Program-made: the position numbers and the translations under genes
The notes under the pieces: generated by a model
Seen by the model: only the letters and a program-made list of their open reading frames with translations
Told to the model about the DNA's origin: nothing
Databases searched by the model: none
Shown: positions 6,972-13,918 of the stretch, piece by piece
How the letters are laid out: every line of letters starts with the position of its first letter
Position numbering within the stretch: position 1 is the stretch's first letter
Assembly (NCBI GenBank): GCA_005788205.1
Contig: SXYT01000022.1
Span: forward strand, 1-19,195
Origin: Actinomycetota bacterium
GTDB lineage: Bacteria; Actinomycetota; Acidimicrobiia; Acidimicrobiales; Ilumatobacteraceae
Reading direction: 5' to 3'
DNA length: 19,195 bases

Positions 6972-8528
6972 TCATTCCCACTCGATGGTGCCCGGGGGCT
7001 TCGACGTGACGTCGTAGACCACGCGGTTGATACCTGGCACCTCGTTGATGATTCGGTTCGACAGCTTCTCGAGCAGGTCGTACGGCAACCTGGCCCAGTC
7101 CGCTGTCATGGCGTCGTCACTCGTGACGGCACGAATGATGATCGGCCGGCCGTAGGTACGTTCGTCACCCATCACCCCGACTGACCTGATGTCGGCGAGC
7201 ACGGCGAAGGCCTGCCAGATTTCCCTCTCCAGCCCCGCTTCCCTGATCTCGTGGCGCACTATCTCGTCCGCGTGCTGCAGAGTGGCGACCTTGTCGGGGG
7301 TGACCTCTCCGATGATGCGCACCCCGAGCCCCGGGCCCGGGAACGGCTGGCGCCAGACGATGTCGTCACTGAGGCCGAGCTCGGTGCCGGCCTTGCGCAC
7401 CTCGTCCTTGAACAGGTCACGGAGCGGCTCGCACAGTTCCAGTGTCATGTCCTCGGGGAGCCCACCCACGTTGTGGTGGCTCTTGATGACCGCTGCCGTG
7501 CCGTCCGCACCGCCGCTCTCGACGATGTCGGGATAGAGAGTCCCCTGCACGAGGAACTTCGCGTCGGTGAGTCCGCCGGTGTGCTCCTCGAAGATGCGCA
7601 CGAACAGCTCGCCGATCGCCTTGCGCTTCGCCTCGGGCTCGGTGACACCGCGCAGCTTCTCGAAGAAACGCGCACCGGCATCCACATGGATGAGCTCGAT
7701 ACCCATGCTGCGTCTGAACGTCTCCACCACCTGTTCACTCTCGCCGCGGCGCATCAGACCGGTGTCGACGTACACGCACGTCAGTTGGCTGCCGATGGCA
7801 CGGTGGACCAGTGCGGCCGCGACCGATGAGTCGACCCCGCCCGACAGGCCGCAGATGGCCCGCTCGCCCCCGACCTGCGCGCGGATGGCCGCCACTTGGT
7901 CCTCCACGATCGATGCCATCGTCCAGTCAGCACGGCAGCCCGCGACCTCACGCAGGAACCGCCGCAGCAGCGCCTGGCCACCGGTGGAGTGCACCACCTC
8001 GGGGTGGTGCTGCACGCCGTAGATCCGGCGGGCGTCGTCCTCGATCACTGCGTTCGGCGCGTCGGGGGTCCCGGCGGTGACACGGAAACCGTCAGGCGCC
8101 TTGCTGACGAAGTCGAAATGGCTCATCCACACGTCGGACGGACCCGTGTGCCCGGCGTCCATGACCGAGGACTCCGCTCCGGTGCGCGTCAGCACCGCAC
8201 GGCCGTATTCACCGCGACCGCCGCGTGCGACAGTCCCACCCAGTTGCTGGGCGACAAGCTGGCAGCCGTAACAGATGCCGAGGATCGGGATGCCGAGACC
8301 GTAGATGGCCGGGTCGAGAACCGGTGCACCCTCCACATGGACGCTCTTCGGACCACCGGACAGGATGATGGCGCGCGGCGCGCGCGCGGCGACCTCGGCG
8401 GCGGTGATGCGGTGCGGGACGATCTCCGAGTAGACGGACTCCTCACGGACGCGGCGGGCGATGAGCTGGGCGTACTGTGCGCCGAAATCAACGACGAGAA
8501 CGGTGTCATGCGCGGCGTGGGAACTCAT
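6972..8528 (-). CDS. guaA: GMP synthase (glutamine-hydrolysing)
   Basis: GMP synthase converts XMP, ATP and glutamine to GMP in purine synthesis. The 518-residue protein has a class I glutamine amidotransferase domain with SGGP near 57-60, nucleophile Cys86 in GICYG, and His175/Glu177 in HHPEV. It is followed by the ATP pyrophosphatase loop GLSGGVDSS (227-235) and the dimerisation domain ending PPGTIEWE, the typical GuaA C-terminus. I chose ATG 8528 over the in-frame GTG at 8540 because the family starts just before the DTVLVVDFG block and because the GTG overlaps the proposed -10 hexamer TAGGGT. One oddity is SHFD near residue 136, where the family normally has SHGD. Confidence 0.97.
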   Translation of the reverse strand: MSSHAAHDTVLVVDFGAQYAQLIARRVREESVYSEIVPHRITAAEVAARAPRAIILSGGPKSVHVEGAPVLDPAIYGLGIPILGICYGCQLVAQQLGGTVARGGRGEYGRAVLTRTGAESSVMDAGHTGPSDVWMSHFDFVSKAPDGFRVTAGTPDAPNAVIEDDARRIYGVQHHPEVVHSTGGQALLRRFLREVAGCRADWTMASIVEDQVAAIRAQVGGERAICGLSGGVDSSVAAALVHRAIGSQLTCVYVDTGLMRRGESEQVVETFRRSMGIELIHVDAGARFFEKLRGVTEPEAKRKAIGELFVRIFEEHTGGLTDAKFLVQGTLYPDIVESGGADGTAAVIKSHHNVGGLPEDMTLELCEPLRDLFKDEVRKAGTELGLSDDIVWRQPFPGPGLGVRIIGEVTPDKVATLQHADEIVRHEIREAGLEREIWQAFAVLADIRSVGVMGDERTYGRPIIIRAVTSDDAMTADWARLPYDLLEKLSNRIINEVPGINRVVYDVTSKPPGTIEWE

Positions 8529-8538
8529 GATTTGTCTC

Positions 8539-8567
8539 ACCCTAGTTGGCGTGTGACGATGTGTCCG
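8539..8567 (-). promoter_or_regulatory. guaA promoter inside the divergent gap
   Basis: Minus strand: -35-like CGGACA (8567-8562), 17-base spacer, -10-like TAGGGT (8544-8539), then ten bases to the guaA ATG. The CTAG of the -10 (8542-8545) reads the same on the other strand, where TAGTTG may serve the divergent gene, so the two promoters would overlap. Confidence 0.5.
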
Positions 8568-8947
8568 TGCCCCGCTTTCTCCCCCGGACCGTGCCTGCTT
8601 TGTTTTTTGTCTGCGCCATGTTGCTGCCAGCGGGCACGACCGGCGCGACCGAAGGACCGGGCAGCAACCACGCGACGACCGACTCTGTCGTCGACACCAT
8701 CACCGACACGACCGCAGGTTGGCGCATCGAGAATGACCCGTCAGAGTGTCTGGGTTTCCTGCCGAAACCAGGGTGCGGCTACGAGCCGACGGATGCCGGC
8801 GAGAGGGGTGGATCGCTGCAGATCACGCTCTTTCTCGTGATGATCGGTGCACTGGCCGTGATCGGCACTGTCGTCGCGCGCAACATCATCCGCCGCGACC
8901 GCATGATCAATGCGGCCGCTGCTGACCAAACGACAGAGACAGGGTGA
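8561..8947 (+). CDS. small secreted/membrane-anchored protein of unknown function (PKPGCG motif)
   Basis: I do not recognise a named family. The 128-residue product has an N-terminal signal sequence (hydrophobic 11-28 after Arg residues), a short exported segment of about 55 residues and a C-terminal TM helix (about 87-108) followed by an Arg-rich stop-transfer RNIIRRDR, so most of it should lie outside the membrane. The exported part has two cysteines eight apart (Cys63 and Cys71) in a Pro/Gly-rich block, DPSECLGFLPKPGCGYEP, that looks conserved rather than random and could form a disulfide loop. The start is uncertain: GTG 8561 is used, while GTG 8567 and TTG 8546 are in frame. It is divergent from guaA and 20 bases before the EamA transporter gene. 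Confidence 0.75.
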   Translation: MSVPRFLPRTVPALFFVCAMLLPAGTTGATEGPGSNHATTDSVVDTITDTTAGWRIENDPSECLGFLPKPGCGYEPTDAGERGGSLQITLFLVMIGALAVIGTVVARNIIRRDRMINAAAADQTTETG

Positions 8948-8955
8948 CACCGAAC

Positions 8956-8961
8956 TAGCGT
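8956..8961 (+). promoter_or_regulatory. -10 hexamer of EamA transporter gene (leaderless)
   Basis: TAGCGT lies exactly six bases upstream of GTG 8968. The block ACTAGNNTTGCNCC followed by the start codon is nearly the same as that before the TetR gene at 13272-13288. No SD is present. Confidence 0.5.
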
Positions 8962-8967
8962 TGCCCC

Positions 8968-9825
8968 GTGGGCGTTCTCTACATCCTCGTCAGCGGCGCC
9001 TGCTTCGGGTTGCTCCCGTGGTTCGTCCGTATCGCATACGGCCACGGTGCCGATCCGTTCGGCATGCTCGCGGCGCGGTTCACGATGGCTGCCGTGATGC
9101 TCCTCGTCATCAGGGCGGTGAGGATGCGCGGGGCGCCGCTGCCCCGCGGGCGGCCGTTCGTGAACCTTCTCCTGCTCGGCGCGGTCGGGTACGCCCCGCA
9201 GTCCACGTTCTTCTTCAACGGCGTCAAGCGCATCGACATCAGCCTGGCGACCGTCATCTTCTACACGTACCCCGTCTTCGTGGTCCTCGCCAGTTGGCTC
9301 GTGTTCAGGCACAGACCCTCGCGGGTGACGATTGCATGTCTGGCGGCCGCCGTTGCAGGGGCGGCACTCACCGCCGGGCAGGTCGGCAGCGGCAGCATCA
9401 CCGGTGTCCTGCTGATGCTCGGGGCCGCCGTCTGGTACACGGGCTACATCCTCGTGAGCACGAAGGTCGTTGCTGCAGTCGATGCGCTCACCTCCATAAC
9501 GACCGTGATGCTCGGTGCCTCTGCCGCGCACCTCTTGATCCTTGTGGTCGACAATGCGTCTCTTCCGTCCGACACGAAGGGTTGGGTGGCCACTGCCGCC
9601 GCGGCGTTCTTCTCCACGGTCATCGCAATGGGGTTCTTCTTCGCCGGAATCAAGATTGTCGGCCCGGGAACGGCCGCCGTGCTCAGCACAATCGAGCCCG
9701 TCGTCTCGATTGTCGTCGGCGTCACCGCACTGGGTGAGTCGCTGAACGGGGTCCGGGTGGCCGGGGCGTTGATGGTGCTGGTGAGCGTCGCCGTGCTGGC
9801 ACGGCTGACCGCCAGACCCGCCTAA
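8968..9825 (+). CDS. EamA/DMT superfamily transporter
   Basis: A 285-residue integral membrane protein, the typical size for the drug/metabolite transporter superfamily with two EamA repeats of five helices each. Hydrophobic segments run through the whole length. The first repeat contains the family-like start SGACFGLLPWFVRIAYG and a helix-4/5 segment FYTYPVFVVL, and the second contains TAAVLSTIEPVVSIVVG followed by ALGESL, the hallmark of the second EamA repeat. Members export amino acids, metabolites or drugs; the substrate cannot be inferred. The GTG start is supported by a -10-like TAGCGT six bases upstream. Its TAA stop overlaps the stop of the convergent two-TM gene. Confidence 0.93.
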   Translation: MGVLYILVSGACFGLLPWFVRIAYGHGADPFGMLAARFTMAAVMLLVIRAVRMRGAPLPRGRPFVNLLLLGAVGYAPQSTFFFNGVKRIDISLATVIFYTYPVFVVLASWLVFRHRPSRVTIACLAAAVAGAALTAGQVGSGSITGVLLMLGAAVWYTGYILVSTKVVAAVDALTSITTVMLGASAAHLLILVVDNASLPSDTKGWVATAAAAFFSTVIAMGFFFAGIKIVGPGTAAVLSTIEPVVSIVVGVTALGESLNGVRVAGALMVLVSVAVLARLTARPA

Positions 9826-10346
9826 CGGTGGTCGATGAAGTAGTTCTCGAGCGCCGCAAGCATGTCCACGTAGACGTGCTCGTTCACCTCCGCGCGGGCT
9901 GACTCCCACCATGCAATCCGCATCGCAAGCACCGTGAGGAACGCGAGCAGTGCAGCATCAGTGAGGGCCACGTGGCTGAGTTCGTAGATCCCACCGAAAC
10001 TATGACCCGGGTTGGTCTGCCAGAACCAGAGGAAGTTGGCACTGGCCTGCTGGTTCTGCAGAAAGAGCGCGAACGGCCCGATCACCTGCGACAGGGCGAG
10101 CCAAGTGAGAAGGATCGGGAGGAAGAGGGCCCCGGCACGCACGATGAGGAGAAGCCTGGGAGACTGGGTGCGATACGGGAGCATCTGGTCGATGTTCGCC
10201 GCCGCCCACTTCCGGGTGTTCAGTCCGGCCTCGAGGTCCGCCACGAACTGCCGTGTTGCCGCGCCCATCCTGGTCTGCTGTTTCGAGACCTTGAGCCACT
10301 TCTGCACCGCCTCGACGGCGGCCTGATGGGTTGCACTATCTGACAT
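9822..10346 (-). CDS. two-TM membrane protein of unknown function
   Basis: Not recognised. The product has 174 residues: a helical, charged N-terminal part of about 60 residues, TM1 around 65-92, an outside loop of about 35 residues rich in Gln/Asn/Trp/Phe, TM2 around 127-147, and a C-terminal acidic helix of about 28 residues. With so few TM segments it is not a canonical MotA/TolQ protein. An SD (AAGGA) lies six bases before the ATG, next to the stop of the upstream gene, so it is cotranscribed as third gene of the surface-protein operon. The order (surface protein, MotB-like protein, two-TM protein) suggests an envelope complex, which is inference. Confidence 0.8.
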   Translation of the reverse strand: MSDSATHQAAVEAVQKWLKVSKQQTRMGAATRQFVADLEAGLNTRKWAAANIDQMLPYRTQSPRLLLIVRAGALFLPILLTWLALSQVIGPFALFLQNQQASANFLWFWQTNPGHSFGGIYELSHVALTDAALLAFLTVLAMRIAWWESARAEVNEHVYVDMLAALENYFIDHR

Positions 10347-10355
10347 CGTTTTTCC

Positions 10356-10901
10356 TTACCTTGTGCAGTCTTCACTGAGCTGTGGACCACTGAACAACAG
10401 ATAGACGACCATCGTGAAGGTTCCGGCACCGCCGACCACCACATTCACGCCGTCCACTCGGGCAGAGCGCGCGCCTGCCGTTCGCATCTCGACGCTCGTG
10501 AGGAGCGGCGACGACCTGCGCAGGGCGGGCAGGACCGACTTGGCGCGACCGTCACCGTCACCCGGTGACTCGTTCGAGTTGAATCCGCCCATCACGATGA
10601 CGAGACCGGGCTTGGCCTGGGCCGGCGACCAGCCGCGCTTGGCGAGTTCCTGGTTGATGGCGACGTCGATGCGTGCGCCGTTCGTGGCCGGGTTCGCGGG
10701 GACCTTCACGGGGAACTCGACGCAGCTCAACTGGAAGATCGGCGGCGCGGTGGTCTGTGACGCGCTGTTGGACGGTGACGATGCCGTGATGACGGCGGAA
10801 CCGAGCCCCACGACCATCAGTGCCAGGAACAGGTCTGCGTAGATCCAGCCTGCGCCATCCTCCTGTTGCGGTCTCCTCCCGAGCCCGAATCTCCTAGCCA
10901 T
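10356..10901 (-). CDS. single-TM protein with MotB-like plug and degenerate OmpA-like domain
   Basis: A 181-residue protein. After a short basic start comes a TM helix (about 19-40) with the pattern WIYADLFLALMVVGL, matching the W-x3-D-L...LM arrangement of MotB/ZorB-type plug segments; Asp23 would be the channel aspartate. The rest lies outside and contains LVIVMGGF (100-107) and GRAKSVLPAL (118-127), which I read as a diverged OmpA-like peptidoglycan-binding core (beta strand, then the RA..V...L helix). This is pattern reading, not a database match. The ATG overlaps the upstream surface-protein gene by eight bases, showing translational coupling, and nine bases separate it from the next gene. 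No recognisable MotA partner is in the window. Confidence 0.75.
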   Translation of the reverse strand: MARRFGLGRRPQQEDGAGWIYADLFLALMVVGLGSAVITASSPSNSASQTTAPPIFQLSCVEFPVKVPANPATNGARIDVAINQELAKRGWSPAQAKPGLVIVMGGFNSNESPGDGDGRAKSVLPALRRSSPLLTSVEMRTAGARSARVDGVNVVVGGAGTFTMVVYLLFSGPQLSEDCTR

Positions 10902-13203
10902 TCGCGCGCTTGCGCCGTCTGGCCGTTGTGGGGATCACGAGCGCCAGCATAGTCGCAAGCACCAACGGGAGGATGATTAGCCACTCGTTGAGGCCGTCTT
11001 CCTTCTCGTACGCGCCGATGCGCAGGCCCACACCGATGATCGACTTGCCGCCTGCAGCGGTCAGACCCGACAGGATCACACGGTGGTCACCCGGATCGAC
11101 CGACGACGGCACGGCAAACCTGCCCGTCACAGCTCCGGACGCATCGGCCGTGCGCACGCCGAGCTGCACCGGCGCGGAACGCAGCCAGATCTCCACCTCA
11201 GAGCCCGGCTCGTAGCCGGACGCCTCGACGACGACCGAGTCACCCTCCTCCAGGCGGAGGTTGCCGTCGGCATCCAGCGCAACGCGCTCTCCCGCGGCGT
11301 CCATGCCGTAGACGGTCGCGGTCACATCCGCCGCCGACACCACGAGCGCGTTGTCGGTGCGCTCGACATCGACATTGATCTCCTCGCCGTCCACGGTCGC
11401 GCCCGCCTCGCCCGGCGCAGCATCAGGAGCATCAGGCGCAGGGATGGTGGTCGATGTCGTCGTGGGTGCCGGCGCGACGGTCGTCGCGACCGCAGCGGCA
11501 GAGCCGCGATTCAGTGCGGTCGTGGACGGGGAAGCGGTTTCGGCCGAGCCCGACGGTGCGACGACCGGGGTTGTCGCACTCGGTGCCGACGTCGTCTGCG
11601 ACGACGCGACAGTCGTGGTGGTCGCCTGGGGGACAGCCGTCGACGTCGTCGGGGAAGGCACCGCGACCGTCGTCGTGGTTGCGGGTGCCACGGTGGTCGT
11701 CGTTGCCGGGGCATCGACGATCGAGAGCGTCAGGCTCGTCGAGTCCGCATCCCTGAGGAGATGGCTCGGGGCCGACGCCTTGAGGGTGCACGTCCCGGTC
11801 GACACGGCGGTGAGTGCACCAGTCGAAGAGTTGGCGGTGCACACCGAGGTGGTGGACGACGAGTACGTGACGCCCTGGCCGGCGGGGTCCGTCGACGCGG
11901 TCGTCACGGGGAAGGTGGTCACGCCCGTGCGCTGCAACGGGGTCGAGCCGTATGACCACGTGGTCGGGGTGTTCATCGACTGCGATGCGTGGCGTTCGTA
12001 GGCGCCCACGTCGCAGGAAGCGCCCTGGGGCACGGAGATCCCGCGCTGGTCAGTGCCCGTGCAGGAGCCGCCTGTCCAGTAGTTCAGGGCCGCCGAGCCC
12101 GCGAGCAAGGGGATCGTGCGCGTGTCGTAACCGTGATAGCCGATCGCCCCGAGCTTGAGGTCCGAATGGGACACGCGTGCAGAGTTGCCCGCACCCGCCG
12201 AGGCAGGTGACTGGGTGACACCGGTGCAGGAGCCGTCCGTCACCAGGTTCGCCCTCCCACCGGACATTGTCTGCGACCCGTTGCAGATGCTCGTGGTGCT
12301 GCCCGTCAACTGTGCAACAAGCGTGCGGTTCAGGGTGATGTCGCCGAAGAGCACCGTCTGGCCGGAAGGTGCCTCATGGTCGACGATTGTTGAGTCATTG
12401 ATGGTCGCATTCGCGAAGTTCGCGATGACGGCGGTCGCACTGCGGGCCATGTGGGTGTTCTCGAGTCCGTTCTGGTAGAACGTCGACCGGCTGACCGTGA
12501 GCCCGAACCCAAAGAGGGTCGCGATGGCCCCGCCGTCCAGAAGAGCCATGTTTCCCTCGAACGTGGAGGAGTCGATGGTCGACGGGACGTTCGGGTAGTT
12601 GCTCGCGCTGAGGAACCGCGCGAATCCCCCGCCGATGAAGTTCGACCTGTTGTCCTTGAAGTGCACGTCGGTGATGTGGACCCTGGACTCGTTCTCCGCG
12701 AAGAGCCCGCCACCACACCGGTTGCCGTCCACGCACTCACCGAGGGACCCGACCTGCTGCGCGTTTCCGTTCCGGAAAGTGAGAGAGTTGATGTTGACGG
12801 TGATCTCGTCACCGGAGCTTGCGTCATCGATGTTGTTGTCCTGCACGATCATGATCTGCACTGCGCCGCCACCGTCGAGGATGGAGAGTGCCGCCCCGTT
12901 GCCCGTGATGGTGAGGGATTTTGCGACGTTGAGGCGTGTCGAGACCGCGAAGGTCCCCGAACATATGCGGATGGTGTCACCGGAGGACGCGGCGTTGATC
13001 GCGGCCTGGATCGAAGCATGAGTGGCGCCGACGTACCCCGGCGACGAGCAACTCGAGTTCGCGCCCACCGACCCGGTGGCAGCCACATAGTGAATTGTCG
13101 CGACAGCCCTGGCGACACCCGACGTGGCCAGTGAGGTGGCCGTCAACACGAGTGCCACGGCGGCGAGACGGAGAGGGGATGAGAGACGTCGCTTGGTGAT
13201 CAC
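10894..13203 (-). CDS. large surface protein: beta-helix, Thr/Pro linker, Ig-like domain, C-terminal membrane anchor
   Basis: About 769 residues. A signal peptide (Lys-Arg-Arg start, cleavage after GVARA) leads into a right-handed parallel beta-helix (about 60-320; turns such as GGGLFAENESRVHITDV and STFEGNMALLDGGAI). At 385-403 the DQRG...CDVGAYE motif typical of choice-of-anchor Q proteins appears. A further beta domain (about 410-495) precedes a Thr/Ala/Pro linker (500-590) with TTTTVAP repeats. Next come an Ig-like module (about 600-735) with EPGSEVEIWL and a TM helix (about 740-758) followed by RRRKR. No LPxTG is seen, so anchoring is in the membrane. GTG 13203 is preferred because TATATT lies eight bases upstream; ATG 13221 is the alternative. 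Beta-helix domains often bind polysaccharides or surfaces; the ligand is unknown. Confidence 0.88.
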   Translation of the reverse strand: MITKRRLSSPLRLAAVALVLTATSLATSGVARAVATIHYVAATGSVGANSSCSSPGYVGATHASIQAAINAASSGDTIRICSGTFAVSTRLNVAKSLTITGNGAALSILDGGGAVQIMIVQDNNIDDASSGDEITVNINSLTFRNGNAQQVGSLGECVDGNRCGGGLFAENESRVHITDVHFKDNRSNFIGGGFARFLSASNYPNVPSTIDSSTFEGNMALLDGGAIATLFGFGLTVSRSTFYQNGLENTHMARSATAVIANFANATINDSTIVDHEAPSGQTVLFGDITLNRTLVAQLTGSTTSICNGSQTMSGGRANLVTDGSCTGVTQSPASAGAGNSARVSHSDLKLGAIGYHGYDTRTIPLLAGSAALNYWTGGSCTGTDQRGISVPQGASCDVGAYERHASQSMNTPTTWSYGSTPLQRTGVTTFPVTTASTDPAGQGVTYSSSTTSVCTANSSTGALTAVSTGTCTLKASAPSHLLRDADSTSLTLSIVDAPATTTTVAPATTTTVAVPSPTTSTAVPQATTTTVASSQTTSAPSATTPVVAPSGSAETASPSTTALNRGSAAAVATTVAPAPTTTSTTIPAPDAPDAAPGEAGATVDGEEINVDVERTDNALVVSAADVTATVYGMDAAGERVALDADGNLRLEEGDSVVVEASGYEPGSEVEIWLRSAPVQLGVRTADASGAVTGRFAVPSSVDPGDHRVILSGLTAAGGKSIIGVGLRIGAYEKEDGLNEWLIILPLVLATMLALVIPTTARRRKRANG
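11437..11709 (-). repeat. low-complexity Thr/Ala/Pro/Ser linker coding repeat
   Basis: This part of the surface protein gene encodes imperfect repeats of TTTTVAP and similar units. On the plus strand it appears as repeated gtcgtcgtgg-like triplets. It likely forms an extended stalk lifting the beta-helix away from the membrane. Such linkers are frequent in Acidimicrobiia, to my knowledge, which supports the taxonomic guess. Confidence 0.75.
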
Positions 13204-13211
13204 GGTCAACG

Positions 13212-13217
13212 AATATA
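13212..13217 (-). promoter_or_regulatory. -10 hexamer of the surface-protein operon
   Basis: TATATT on the minus strand, eight bases before GTG 13203, is the best -10 in the window by sequence. It predicts a leader of one or two bases and favours the GTG over the ATG at 13221, which would lie upstream of the hexamer. No good -35 is seen. Confidence 0.45.
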
Positions 13218-13225
13218 GCATGAAC

Positions 13226-13259
13226 AGTCATGGACTCTCTCCATAAGAAAAGTCTGACT
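13226..13259. promoter_or_regulatory. two AGTC...GACT palindromes, candidate TetR operators
   Basis: AGTCATGGACT (13226-13236) and AGTCTGACT (13251-13259) share the same half-sites, AGTC and GACT, with centres 24 bases apart. They lie in the 82-base gap between the divergent surface-protein operon and the TetR gene, upstream of both proposed -10 hexamers. Position and symmetry suit autoregulation by the adjacent TetR, but the sites are short. Confidence 0.35.
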
Positions 13260-13273
13260 ACGTCGCCGAAAAC

Positions 13274-13279
13274 TAGGTT
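13274..13279 (+). promoter_or_regulatory. -10 hexamer of the tetR-like gene (leaderless)
   Basis: TAGGTT lies exactly six bases before ATG 13286. There is no SD. The block ACTAGNNTTGCNCC matches that before the EamA gene. Confidence 0.5.
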
Positions 13280-13285
13280 TGCACC

Positions 13286-13882
13286 ATGGCAGCAGTGAAA
13301 AAGCCGGCCTCAGGGGCGGCGCCGAAACAGAGGAGACGGTCCCCCATCAGCCGTGCCGAGGGCGAGCAACGGTTGATAGACGCCGCAATCGTGCTCCTGC
13401 AGGAACGTCCATTCGGGGAGGTCGGGGTCCGCGAGATCGCGGCGAAGGCGGACGTGAACCACGGGTTCGTCCACACCTGGTTCGGGGGGAAGGGCCCGCT
13501 CATGGAGCGGGTCGCGACGGTCCTCCTGGAGCGCGTGTCCGAGTCTGTTCGCTCCACTCCACCCGGTTCTCTCGCTGCCCAGCCGTTCGACCCGAACGTG
13601 CAGCTCGCTGTCCGGCTGGTGATGTGGCTGACGCTCGAGAGCGGTGTGTCGCCCGTCATCCGCAACCAGGCGGTCATCAAGGCCCTGGCCGAACGGTACG
13701 TGACCGTGGAGGGGATAGCCCCGGAGACGGCCCGCCTCGCCGCCCAGCAGGCCGTGGCAATCGCGATCGCAACCGTGATGTACGGCCCCCTCATCGACAT
13801 CGACTCGAACGAGGCCGCCTCCCAGACGCTCGGGCTGTGGCGGCACATTGTGGGGTTGCTGGCCGAACACCCACCCGCATAG
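13286..13882 (+). CDS. TetR/AcrR family transcriptional regulator
   Basis: A 198-residue DNA-binding repressor-type protein. After a basic N-terminal tail of about 20 residues the TetR helix-turn-helix lies at about 27-75 (GVREIAAKADVNHGFVHTWFGGK, the recognition helix around 57-66). The remaining 120 residues are helical, with the family's ligand/dimer domain, and no recognisable ligand signature. It is divergent from the surface-protein operon across an 82-base gap holding two AGTC...GACT palindromes, so it may control that operon and itself. It ends just upstream of the FMN riboswitch; a role in riboflavin control is unlikely, since the riboswitch already does that. Confidence 0.93.
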   Translation: MAAVKKPASGAAPKQRRRSPISRAEGEQRLIDAAIVLLQERPFGEVGVREIAAKADVNHGFVHTWFGGKGPLMERVATVLLERVSESVRSTPPGSLAAQPFDPNVQLAVRLVMWLTLESGVSPVIRNQAVIKALAERYVTVEGIAPETARLAAQQAVAIAIATVMYGPLIDIDSNEAASQTLGLWRHIVGLLAEHPPA

Positions 13883-13885
13883 CCT
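13856..13885 (+). promoter_or_regulatory. possible promoter of the rib operon
   Basis: TTGCTG (13856-13861), an 18-base spacer and TAGCCT (13880-13885) lie at the end of the TetR gene, with the TetR stop inside the -10. Transcription would begin near the hairpin ahead of the riboswitch. The -35 match is poor, so read-through from the TetR gene remains possible. Confidence 0.3.
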
Positions 13886-13890
13886 GAACC

Positions 13891-13910
13891 CGCCGGGCAA
13901 CCGCCCGGTG
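13891..13910 (+). other. stem-loop between the TetR gene and the FMN riboswitch
   Basis: CGCCGGGC (13891-13898) pairs with GCCCGGTG (13903-13910) around AACC, with one G-U pair. No T-run follows, so it is either a U-less terminator for the TetR gene or a 5' stabilising hairpin of the rib transcript. Confidence 0.45.
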
Positions 13911-13918
13911 AAAACACC

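Noticed and set aside
8529..8540. GTG at 8540 as start of guaA
   Set aside because: It overlaps the -10-like hexamer and adds only four residues ahead of the ATG used by the family.
8779..9912. 377-codon minus-strand frame over the EamA gene
   Set aside because: Glu/Asp/His/Arg-rich shadow frame of a transporter gene; no domain seen.
9822..10901. Zorya-type phage defence (ZorA/ZorB)
   Set aside because: The 181-residue protein has a MotB-like plug, but the neighbour is too short and has too few TM helices for ZorA, and no ZorC, ZorD or ZorE gene is present.
10894..13203. Sortase-anchored (LPxTG) surface protein
   Set aside because: No LPxTG or close variant precedes the C-terminal TM helix, and no sortase gene is in the window.
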